Shown here piece by piece: positions 29,801 to 40,300 of a stretch of DNA of 64,000 bases. A program made the translations under genes and the position numbers. The DNA lies in contig RQOL01000729.1 in the NCBI GenBank assembly GCA_013076295.1, forward strand, positions 2,666,001 to 2,730,000, written 5' to 3'. The stretch is from Sanderia malayensis (taxonomy: Eukaryota; Cnidaria; Scyphozoa; Semaeostomeae; Pelagiidae). The stretch's first letter is position 1; every line of letters starts with the position of its first letter. The notes beneath the pieces are model-generated. The model made no database searches and had not been told where the DNA came from. It saw nothing but the letters and a program-made list of their open reading frames with translations.

Positions 29801-30837
29801 TTGGGGTGAGTTGAAAGTCAGTAAACTCATCAAAATACTCATTACTTGCTATCTTTTCTTCAAGGTCTTTTTCTTGTTTACCAATTGCAGAAAGCTGTTG
29901 TTGAATCAAGCGATGTCTTTCTAAAAGGAGTTGAAAATCATCCAGATCATACTCATCAGATTCCCCTTTTGAATGTGAGGATTCAAGACCATTCTGATCC
30001 ACATTTTTATTGCAGGGCAAAACATTTCTTGTCCTCACCAACTCCTTATCCATTTCATTATGCTTCAATCTAACCTCCTTGCTTTCATTATAATTATAAT
30101 CTTGTCCTTTATTTCCTTGCTGCTAGGTTGATAAACAGTTTGGTGTCGAAATTTGGCACATCATAAAACTCTTTATCCAACTGCCTTCTGTCTTTATAGT
30201 TTGAACTCTTTTGAAATGTTGGTCTTAAGTGTGGAGAATGCCTATCATAATTAGACCCTCTTCTTTCATCTCTGTACCCAGAACGTTGTGGAAATTTGTG
30301 ATATCCAACACTGGCATCTTGGTTGTTTCCAATTTCAGATTCAAAGTGAGGTTTATATGGCCCGGTCTCAGATGGCCTATACCTTCTATTCCTGCTATAT
30401 CTGACTAAACTGTCTTCTATCATTGCTTGCATCCCGTGATATTCCATGGGGCCTTCTTTGTAATATGGGTCATTGCTGACTTCTGGTTTCATCCTCCACT
30501 CTTGATGTTGATTGCCTAAATATTCCCTAGATTGAGTTAAGTGAGGGAGCCATCGTGGCCCATAGTTGCCCCCTCCGCCGTTGTGAAGCAGGGGGTCGAC
30601 CTCTTGGGCCGCGTCTTCCCCTCTCGAAATTAAAGTCAAACTTATCAGCGTTGAAATTTAAAATCACATCATCGTTTGACGATAAACTCGTATTTCGGGA
30701 ATCAAATGAAATATCTGTATCATCTTGCCAAAAGTTATGCGAATATGGGACCGTCCTCTCGATATTTTATCACAACCACGTTCCTCGAAATTCAAATAAG
30801 TACAGTCATCGATTTCTCCCTCTTCAAGATCCTCCAT
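14846..30837 (-). CDS. ZFC3H1: ZFC3H1, zinc-finger protein of the nuclear exosome-targeting PAXT connection
   Basis: Large gene of roughly 2,650 codons. Known ZFC3H1 bridges MTR4 and poly(A)-binding factors to send nuclear polyadenylated RNA to the exosome. Exons: 27255-30837, 26989-27126, 26744-26890, 26393-26453, 24717-24819, 24156-24330, 23662-24024, 22858-23460, 22336-22604, 21564-22094, 20905-21121, 19961-20537, 19323-19627, 18743-18980, 17983-18262, 17644-17744, 17402-17503, 16845-16884, 14846-14992. The start MEDLEEGEIDD matches the acidic family N-terminus. Later come a Lys/Glu/Arg-rich repeat zone, the conserved VIIQIGNDSDTEEE segment, coiled coils, the C3H finger CRYDLTGKCLDETCKAQH (C-x7-C-x4-C-x3-H) preceded by SPLLHFRSYR, then HAT/TPR repeats to the C-terminus. 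The first exon needs three single-base corrections in homopolymers to stay in frame (see findings). Confidence 0.93.
15476..15531. repeat. Short tandem repeat, 22-bp unit
   Basis: The unit TGGCTCGCAAAGATCACTGG plus CT is repeated about 2.5 times without visible mismatch. It lies in the last ZFC3H1 intron, just left of the hAT-type element. Confidence 0.8.
15568..16760. mobile_element. Non-autonomous hAT-type transposon, 1.2 kb
   Basis: The left end reads CAGAAGCGTCGTGGGCGGG and the right end, inverted, CAGGGGCGTCGTGGGTGGG. A perfect 8-bp direct repeat GGTGAGTA flanks it (15560-15567 and 16761-16768), as expected of hAT insertion. G-runs follow the left terminus and C-runs precede the right one. 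No transposase frame is seen inside, so it depends on an autonomous relative. It sits in the last intron of ZFC3H1. Confidence 0.85.
18580..18715. repeat. Degenerate GCATAGCATA-type simple repeat
   Basis: An imperfect array built from GCATA/CATAG words lies in a ZFC3H1 intron. A similar array occurs at about 20640-20780 in another intron of the same gene. Confidence 0.5.
20640..20780. repeat. Degenerate CATAACATAGCATA-type simple repeat
   Basis: Imperfect array of CATAACATAG/AGCATA words in a ZFC3H1 intron, similar in sequence to the array at about 18580-18715. Confidence 0.5.
22727..22836. repeat. Degenerate tandem repeat, about 20-22 bp unit
   Basis: Variants of GTTATCAGTGAGTAAAG / GTTATCTGTGAATAAAG follow one another about five times in the ZFC3H1 intron between exons 8 and 9. 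Confidence 0.7.
24514..24618. mobile_element. MITE, TACCGTAATG family, short copy
   Basis: This 105-bp element in a ZFC3H1 intron has inverted termini TACCGTAATGCTTCGATTAA (left) and TACCGTAATGTTTCAATTAA (right, inverted). Both run on into ACGCCCC. The TA at each end may be a TA target duplication, which would suggest a Tc1/mariner-like superfamily. A longer relative sits at 48803-49189. Confidence 0.75.
27480..28020. repeat. Coding tandem repeats in ZFC3H1 exon 1
   Basis: Within the big ZFC3H1 exon a unit of about 192 bp is duplicated (for example GCTAAATTTTCTTTTGTTCC at about 27715 and 27907). This gives two near-identical copies of a block containing MRRKDSNKGTKENLAKRR. Toward lower coordinates shorter units encode repeated EQERRKxD/E. 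The human orthologue has a comparable Glu/Arg/Lys-rich zone, so the composition is ancestral while the duplication may be lineage-specific. Confidence 0.85.
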
Positions 30838-31722
30838 ATTGGCCTAAGTCTTTGGACTAATCTGTCACATGTGTAGAGGCTTGCTTTCAAACTTTCAAAA
30901 CATCTTGACAAAGCAGTGAAAGTCTCCATAGATTATTCAATAAGTCACATAAAGGAACAATATTAGTACCGTAGGCATATTTAACTAACTTGACATACAA
31001 ACATTGACGTTTATTCGAAGATGAATGGATTTACACACCTTTTCGCACGCACGCGAGTCGGATGCAAATTGCAACATCATCATTTTGATTGATTGGATCT
31101 CTGCTTGAAGATGTGAATGTGTGGGAGGGAAGGTGACCCACGCGGGGCAAAGTTTTAATAATTTTAGATTTTAACCGTTATTCTTGTATTTTATTTGTTG
31201 TTCTTACAATATTTAATAAACAAGATCCTTGATTACAGCTTAACGTAAAGAAATTAAATATTAGAGCAGGAGTCTTAATTATTGCACTGTGCATTTATAA
31301 TTATCAAGAAAAATTAGACAATGTTTCCCCTTGTGTTATATTTTAGTAACTACTTCATATTTTAGAATGTAAAATACACCCAGTTTCATGAGAAGGGGAG
31401 ACAAATTAATTACATTGATATGAGTAATATTTTGAGAAAACTACTTTCGCATGCAGCATGTCTAATATAGATTTATGCGACAGCAACTGATACAAAGTTA
31501 AATGGAACAATGGGCAAGGGAATAATTTAGTGGACAACATGTAAAAGTATGAATCACGGGGCATGAATGTACTTTGCACGAACACGCCCCACGCACAGGG
31601 CTTTCCCAATGCAACATGACGCAACCTATTATGACGTACGCATGACGCTTTGCATCGTGTGAATAAATACAAGATGGTCTTTGGACGTTTATTAGGACAA
31701 TTCAAATTAGCACCGAGGAAGA
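30838..31722. promoter_or_regulatory. Divergent upstream region, ZFC3H1 and TNIP-like gene
   Basis: These 885 bases lie between two start codons pointing away from each other and should contain both promoters. Near the TNIP side are TGACGCAA and TGACGTAC words (about 31618-31640) resembling CRE/AP-1 sites, and a GGGCTTTCCC palindrome-like NF-kB motif at 31598-31607. None is proven functional. Confidence 0.4.
31598..31607. promoter_or_regulatory. Possible NF-kB (kappa-B-like) site
   Basis: GGGCTTTCCC lies about 116 bp before the TNIP-like start codon. It is one step off the classic GGGRNWYYCC consensus. Vertebrate TNIP1 is NF-kB inducible, so feedback control is conceivable. Confidence 0.25.
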
Positions 31723-34700
31723 ATGGAAAGACAAAGTTTGAACATGGAAAAAATGTACCAAGAACTATTTAAAAAGTATCATGACATGAGAAAATTGAAT
31801 ATTGAATTGCTTGAGGAGAAAAGAGAGCTTTTGTTGAGGTCTCAAGATAAACGTTTTACCAGTGATACTGGAGGAGACTATGGCACAGGTACATGTAAAC
31901 AAACCAAAGAAAAATTTCTCGACTTGAAAGATCTCGAAGAACTGGATGAGGTGAGTCTTTACAAAGGTTTTAGAGCGAAAAACCAACAAATAAACTATGT
32001 AGCAATCACATATTATGAGGTTTTGAGAAATAAAAGATTCATTAAATGCTTATATAGATTTTAGGCCTTTATTTTTATGGAGCTCCTCGTCAGTAGAAAA
32101 TACTTGCTCAGCCTTTCAATAGTAAACATCGAAACTGTAGCTTGATTTATTTTCAGTGAATGTTAAGCATAATCTATCTTTTTCGAAACTTCGATAAAGA
32201 TAGATAATGCCTATTTTGACTCGAAACAAAGTTGACAACGTAACTTTTTAATTTATTCAACACAAAGCAACGATAGATCCAATGTTTTGTGTTTTGTCAA
32301 AGGTCACGGTTTTATTTAAAACGTAATTGTTGCTTTCATGACTCGTATTTTCAAAACTGGAATTGTTTACTTTATCTTTTTAAGGGCATGAATTCGTCGA
32401 ACGAAAGTAATACTGAGTCATCGTGTGTTTGCAGGTCAAGCAGATGCTTTGAAGAGGTATTTAAATATTTGTCTTATAATTTTTAATTTATTTTGTACGC
32501 ACGTTAAAAATATGGCAGCACAAAGTGTTGATGTGGCTGATGTGTACTAAACGAAATTATGAGCATAACATTTGCGAAACGAAATTATGAGCATAACATT
32601 TGCATTTCACTTATTATGTGGATTCCAGAAGGACTACAACAAACATGACCCTCTCAATTCATAGCCTTTGTTTTCATTGTATATTGAGATGTTCAGAGGT
32701 TCGTGAAGGAAACAACACATTTTTCCGAGTCGCCCACTCTCTTCCTCAGTTTCCCCTCCTCGATCAATAGAAACAAAACAACAATCAAATATAATTATTC
32801 AAATCTTGATAAACCATCTGAAATGTTGTTGGGAAAAATTCCAGAACACTTTCTACTTCTTTGAAATTGTTCAGGCACGCATTGTTAGATCACGCGTTTA
32901 TTGCTGGTGGGCAATATTCTTGTGTTGGTATAGAGGCTGGGAAAATTTGGAACGTCTCGGAAATTTCCAGAATATATTACGTAAATTGCCATAATTACGC
33001 ATAACAAATATTGAATATTATTGGTTTGACGAATAGCTCAAACAGTTATTAATTGGCTCACTAAAATAGTATATAAACCCATTATTGGAATAATATACAT
33101 GGCAGGAAAAAATTCCGCGAAAACCATGATGTTGATCAGGTGATTTTCATGCAAGAAAAGTGCAAGAAAAGAGTAACCTGCAACCAACAATGTTTCTATT
33201 CACTACTCATACTCTTGGAATTTGGCAAAGGGGATGGGCCATAGGCAAAGAGTACAATTTACAAAGCATGTTTAGTTAAAGGGAGAGGCCGTATCTTTTT
33301 CTGGAAATGACTCGAAATCTCAATTTTAGTTTAGTATGTGTATGAACCATACTTTAATATGTCAGCACTTCATTAGATGAAAATATTTTCTAAGAATTTT
33401 CGAGATTTTTTGGAGAAGCTATACCAGAAAACGTTTTGACTTACTTTCATGGGAAAATCTTTCAGTTACATCGGACAGGGAAGAATATATTGAGCAAGGA
33501 TATTCTATGATTGAGCAAGGATATTCTTTTCTTTCGTATAATTGAGAACATTAATTGAACAGCCGTCATCTTTCCCCTTTTGACCCAATTTGAGTTTCAG
33601 CGTGTTGCTTCTGTTTTCGCTGTTACTGAACCGTGCTTTTCTGAAGCATAGTTTTCTGATATATCCCTTTCGAAGCAGCTAATAATATATTGTGACCTGG
33701 ACATTTTCCCTTGCAGGTCGTAAGAGTCAATCATCAATGGCAAGAGAAGTTCGAAGATCTATTGAATGAGCGTGAACAAGTGAATGCCCGGTTCAAGAAA
33801 TTTCACACCGAAGTGGAACAGGAGAAGAGCGAAAATCACAGACTAAGGACATTAGTGGACAAGTTGACCGAAGATCTGCAGAACGTAAGCCCAACAATGT
33901 ATGACCATAAAACGAGGAGAGCGTCCGCTGACCAGGCCTGCTACACATCAGATGATGTCGAAGCCTTGAAACAACAGGTAAGAACGAGCCCGGTAGATAC
34001 TTGCTGTAAAAATCAGATAACACACGGAAACTGGTAGGGATAAACGGTTTTCGTAAATACGTCTAATCTTACATTAAGCGTGTACTTCACGGACGCCATA
34101 TGCTGCTTACACTGCCAGTTAAGGCTAAATTTAGTCATGAATAGCCTATAGCTACTATTACTAACATTACCAATATAATCATATTGTCTTGAAACTATGT
34201 TTTCTTCCGTTTGCAAACACACCATGCAGTTACAATGTTAATTAACCGTACATGTTTCCTGGTTGTAGTTGATTGCCTATGAGGAAGATTTTCAAAACGA
34301 AAGAAAGGATAAGACGACAGCGCAGGACGAGAGCAAGATGCTACAGGAAAAGTTGCAAACGGCTAACGAACGAATACGAAAGCTGTCCGACGAAAGTCGA
34401 CGCTACAAACAATGTTTCGGCGAGGTTTATCAGCAAAAGGAGCATCTCATATCCGAGCTGAGACGATTGTCGACCAGCAGTCTACCATTTTCACCCGTCC
34501 ACCAGCTCCCCAAAACCACGCCGCTGTCTCCAACCAGAAGGGTAAGTGAATACACCCTTTATATATAACAACAGTAAAATTCCGATAACTCGACCCGCGA
34601 TAACTCGAAGCATTTCATCGGTCCTTTGAAGATTGGAGTTGTCGGATTTTACTGTTGTATACAAAGAGTCTTGATATTACGAGCCATAACCATGCAACGA

Positions 34701-35693
34701 ACTGTGATATAAAAAACAACGTCCTTTATGGAAGACCTTTCTCAATTTCTAAAAGCCCTTTTGTCATCAATACCGATTATGAAACATACCGGAACAAAAA
34801 TGAAAAATGATATTATGGTTTACCTGCATAATGCAATATAAAGGTGTGTTTATGTTTAACGTCATAGCAGAGTCAACTGAAAGCCTCAATCAAACAATAC
34901 AAAGAAGTCTGACTTTTGGATTTATTCATAAAACCTGGGATTAAAACTTGACACTTGGTGCGTACGACCTGACGTAAATTTAATCCGAATAGTTCCCGCT
35001 TTTTTGTTCACCTTCAGTCTCGTGTCAGTGCTGAAAAACGCCCCGCCAATCTCGTGTCAGTGCTGATAGACGTCAGCGCTAAGTCTAATGCACGCATGCT
35101 TGCGTGGGATAGCCTTGAACGGAAAACACGCATACCTTGATTTCGATGTTCGAAACTGCTGTACACACAGAGAAGCAGATTCGCGAACTTGTTACCGTTT
35201 CGAACTGTTTTGAACTTGTTATTACTCACTACTGGCGTAAGTAGATGTAAACAAAAGCAAAAAGCAAATTGAAAATCTAAACAAATATGATCAATTCAAC
35301 TACACGCACGATGTTATGCGTAATGTGTATAGAGAAATGACATCATGTGTTATTAGCTATCTGCGTGCTGCTCTAGAATTTTATCAATGGCTTGCGTGTT
35401 GGCAACTGAAGTACAAATAGGAAATGTTCCTCTTCCCCCGCAACCAAGACTCTTTTCTAAGCTCACATATAATGTGCACAGTGACACTGTCGTTCTCAAA
35501 CTGCAAAACATTTTGCAAGCCCTACATTGTGGGCATTTAATTCCGTGTTAATTGATTTATTTTCATGTTTTAGGATGTTATTATTCCTCGCTCATCGTCA
35601 TTCTCTTCGTCGCAAGAACCTGACATTGTACGCGCCCCACCAGGAGCATTCATGGGTACACGAGCTCACAATGATAACGCGAACCACATTTAG
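31723..35693 (+). CDS. TNIP/ABIN-like ubiquitin-binding coiled-coil protein
   Basis: Five exons (31723-31950, 32385-32456, 33717-33977, 34269-34541, 35574-35693), all phase 0 with GT-AG borders, give 317 residues. The protein is largely coiled coil: MYQELFKKYHDMRKLNIELL near the N-terminus, then heptads through exons 3 and 4. At the start of exon 4, residues about 188-201 read LIAYEEDFQNERKD. This matches the UBAN core (DFxxER) that binds linear ubiquitin in ABIN-1, NEMO and optineurin, and the EEDF form is closest to ABIN-1. The C-terminus is Ser/Pro-rich and has no zinc finger, unlike NEMO, optineurin and ABIN-2. Known ABINs restrain NF-kB and cell-death signalling with A20; the same role here is inferred. 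Assignment to TNIP1 versus another UBAN protein is likely but not proven. Confidence 0.8.
34568..34658. mobile_element. Small palindromic MITE in TNIP-like gene intron 4
   Basis: A 91-bp element starts ACAACAGTAAAATTCCGATA and ends with its imperfect inverse (...TCGGATTTTACTGTTGT). The CAGTAAAAT...CGATAACTC termini resemble pogo/Tigger-type (Tc1/mariner) ends. It lies just downstream of exon 4. Confidence 0.65.
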
Positions 35694-37306
35694 AGTTTAA
35701 TTAGAGTTTAATTATGAAACCACTCACTAACTTCGACATGTCTACACATAGAAATTTTAAGACACTTATTCGCAATCTATACAATCATTTCACAAAATAG
35801 ACTGCTTTATTGTCAAGTAAATATATGCCAAAAATATCTTACTATATTATTTATGTTTTAGTGTCCTTATATTTATATATTGCCGATTAAGTGCAGTAAT
35901 TAACGATGATCAAATATATGTGTGTACACAACATATCTATGAGGAGCTGTGCCCCTTGTATCTGGGTGCTGGCATTCATAATACGTCTGAGCCAATATTA
36001 AAACAGAAAATTCATATTAATTAGCTATGTATTTATAATTGTGTTTCATGAACAGCACATGCGAGTTATTTTGTTACTAAAATATATCATGGTATAAGTA
36101 TTATACACAAAAACCCACCAAACAAGGAAAATATAAATAAAGTATACCATTGTAGAGTTTGTCATTTGAAGGGATATTTTGGATTAGTAATTAAATATTT
36201 ATTTATTAAGAGTTTTTTACTTATTATTTTTACTTATATAGTGTCATTGTTCACATTTAGAATTTAAATCGATGAAATTAAAAAGTTTCATTAAGCAAGA
36301 GTGAATCTTCATGGAACATTGAGTTCTCTCTTTCCTCCTTTGAAACTCCCCCCTTAGTGTTCTGCTAATAAGGGAAGCAGCACACACAGTCCTATAATTA
36401 CTTTATGTCCTTAATGTTGACTTTGGGAATTCGGGTTCTTGTTAACTTCCTCAGATAGCTACAGGAAGGGCCACCTATGGCAGTTACGTGTCTCAGAAAA
36501 CAATTGGATTTGAGGAACAAAATAAACGCTTTTCGTAAAAACAAAACGTTTTTCTATGTGGATAAGAAAATCATACTTAATAAAATTCTATCTTCTAAAA
36601 AACGAATAAACCCAAAGTAAGATACCAAAGAGGGTAATAATAATACTAAATTAATTAATGTACAAGAAAATGGATGATGTGGAGGGTCGCTTTGAGGCTC
36701 ACGATTCAAAAAGACATTTATTAGACTGATTAAGATGAGCTTAATTATATTTATATAGCGTTATACCCTTACTGTCTTAGCGAAACCATAGTTACTGAAC
36801 ACAATTCTTTATACGATGCATACTTTGCAATCATAATACATAGTCTGCTAGTTCGTTTAATCATTAGGACATGGTTTTGGGACACAATAAAGGTACAAAG
36901 CTGCACAAATATAATTTATCTTATAACACACGGAACCCAATTAATTCCTTCCTCAAAACACCAGTGACCAACAAAAATTAGTTTGCTTTCTGGTTAATTT
37001 CACACACTCGTTGGCTTTTTTGTAACAAAATAAAACATGCATTTGGAAGCTGCGCCCTTTCTGGATATGGTGCATACTTCCAAAAGATGATACACCCTTG
37101 TAACAACGGAGCGTGTTACCAAGCATGCCTCTTAGAATGAAGCATACTCTCTGAAAGCACTTAAGAATAGAATACTGAAGTCAATTCAAATCACTGGATT
37201 AACAACTAACCTCGTACAACTGCTATTAGATATCTTTACATTCCAGCATTCTTTCTAATGTCACAGCAACAAAGACCCGCGGTGGGCAACGTCTTCTGGT
37301 ACATAC
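35694..37306. other. Convergent 3' intergenic region, TNIP-like gene and TNPO3
   Basis: AT-rich sequence between the stop codons of two converging genes. It presumably holds their 3' untranslated regions. I see no gene, RNA or repeat structure I can support. Confidence 0.6.
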
Positions 37307-40300
37307 TCATTGAAAGAGACGGCAGAAGTCTCGGGAAGCCTTCCAAAACACTTGTATAGTGTTGGAGCTGGAATGGAAATTCAAAACACATGTTAGTACG
37401 AATGACTACCAATTGACTGATCTTTCCATAAAACTCAAGAACTTTAGGTACGGACAATATACAGAAAGTTTATCTTGCATTGACATCGTGCAAAATATCA
37501 AATTACATAACTACTTGGCAACAAGCCACGTAAATGATCTCAATATGATCCTGTGTTACGCTGCGTTGGACTAAGTTCTTTCTCCCGATATTCCGATAGC
37601 TGAGACCAACTTAGCAATATCTACAGGCTACATATTTAAGTTAAACTAATCGAAGATATCCGAGCTAGAAATCAGTAGATAATCTCAATATAATTGTGTT
37701 GGCCTGTATTACACGGGGCTTGCGCAAATAGGGGCCATTCACAGATTCAAATTCATGTTCACAATAAACAACATTCGTGCTTAGAAGCACAATGAAATGT
37801 TGAAACAGAAAGATAAGAGTGTGTTTATACCTGCAAAGAGTTGCGTAAAAGGCTTCACGCTGTTCGGTTGTTGCATATATAGCACCAGTTGGACTGTGTG
37901 AAGGCAAACTACTGATTGCATCTCTGAGCCAAACATTCACCAGCTACAATTTCGAGAGAGAAAACAACGTAAAAAGGCAGCCAATAAGCTCCAACATATA
38001 TGACTCAAGGTGAAGGTGAAATCCTTACACTTGAGCGTACAATGCAATGTCAGTCTGCATCTTGCATGATATTATAAGATACACTTTAAGAGAATGTTAA
38101 TGGTGACACACTGTCACGAATGTGATACATGTTCAAAGCAATGGGCAATGTGTTGAAGCTTACCTCTCGATAACTGTTTGCGATTTCAAACAAAACACCG
38201 GCTATGTCCGGCACCATATATGTCTGCACTCCACCAGCAATTGCCACAATAGTACCTACAATGTAAAACGTCGTTGTTAAAATTCTTGTCGTTCTGGCAT
38301 GAGTTATAAACAAAGTGAATGACAAATGATGAATCATATACTGTATTCACGGCCTTCATAATATGACCTTCAATCTATTACCCCGTAGTAATCTAAGCCA
38401 ACAACAAAAACCCGCGCAAAACACTCACAATCACCTACTCGTGTTTTGAATAGAAACTTAAATCAGTCCTTAGTGCTAAAAAATTCTAAGTTTGGCATGC
38501 CAACTTCGGCGTATCAGTCCCTAAAGTTTCTTACTTGGTTTCTTACCTTCCAAATCAAAAATTACATTACACTCTTTTTTTATAAGAACCAAATTCCATT
38601 ACACTCTTTTTCCAAACTAACATTACACTCTTTTTTATAAGAACCGGTTATTTTGCTTAAATTAAATTAAATTCCAAAATACACATTGTTGGTTAGATTT
38701 TATACTTTTATCTGAGGTTGAGAATGTTTTTAATTGATTAGGCAAAATCGGGTTTCGATGTTCTTATAAAGTGTGCTCTTATATAAAACGGAGCGTATTG
38801 CTTTGAAGCTAAGCATTTTTAGATGGACATAAGCCCAGATCGTCACGAAAAAACCAGTGCAGATCAAAGTCAAAAACTGCAGTTTTTCAAAATGGTTTAC
38901 ATTGACTGAGACAATACCGTGCACAAATCGCCATGGAATCTTCTTTAATGATGGAAATTTTACGATTTCTAAAGATTTATAAATTTTTGACCGTCCTTGT
39001 TCTAGTTTCGTATAAACCAGTTTCTTGTGAAGAAACGTGTAACATTTAAAACAAATGGGCCAGCTATTATCCACCGAAACAAAAGGAACTTGGAAAGTGG
39101 CTCAGACCTGCATTGAGGAAGACATAAAAACTTTTGCAGACGAAAGAGATCCACAAATATTGCGTTAGCAAGCATTGGTACCTTTGACTAAAGCATTTCC
39201 ATGTTGATTCATCAATGTATTCACCAAAGCATTCTTCTTGTTTTGATCAGCATTTGACTGTAAATAAGGGTAGATAAAATCAATAGAAATAGATATCGAA
39301 TTAAAATAATATCTCAGCCTGCTTTAGTATCATCACAAAACTAAGATCTAAAGCTTATGTTCTAGAAGTAGTAAGGCTTTCAGGCGCGGATCCAGACGGT
39401 CGCAACCGTCGCAGCTGCGACGGTCAGATTTGAGCAATAACCTAAATTTATTATTTAAATAGAACCTTTCTTAAAGAAGCAAAACAATTTTTAAAGTCCA
39501 TGATAAACACAACATGATTTGTCCCGCCGCAAATAATCTTATTCCCGCTTCGCTTTGTCACGGGTCTTTTCTCTTTCTTGTATTTTTGAGCTGCTTGCCC
39601 CCTTCACTGAGCCGATTTTGTTTTGACTTGAATAATTTCTGCGGCTCTTACTCTTTGAGAGACTCCTCTTTGAGAGACTCTTTGGCCACTTTCTTACAAA
39701 TCATATAACGACAGCAGCTGCTGTGGATCAAAGAGCGGGAGCGACGGTCAAATTCAACTGACAGTCGCAAGCCAATAGCAAGTGTCCGCTTTAGTCGCAA
39801 GCCAATGGCAAGAGACCTTGACCGTCGCAAGCCAATCAGGCAAAAATTATGATGCAGCAATTGTTTCTCCTATTGTTCCTTACTGCTCATATAGCGGAAG
39901 AGAATGTTACAATTCATATCCGTTACATGTTACACAACACAATCCTGCCTGAAAACATATCTTCGTTTCGTTGCACCATGTGTGAAAAAGGGCTAAATGG
40001 CCTAGCTGTGCTTCACGTTCATCGCCCTATTGACTAAGACATTATAAGAAGTCGTTCAACCGTTTGCTATTCGTCATCCTCGTCGAATGAGGCTTGCCGA
40101 CATTCTGGATTTAGGCCACACTGATTAGACAATGCCTGCTTGGGTTTTCTCAATTTGAATTTTTGTTTTTGTTCTTGTTCTTGCTAATTATTTTGCCCAA
40201 TAATTATTTTTATTTTTTATTCTTTGTATGATTAGACTTTTCTGTTTTCACATTTCTGTTTTCTTCTTGACAATTATCAAAGCAAAAAACATTGCCATTA

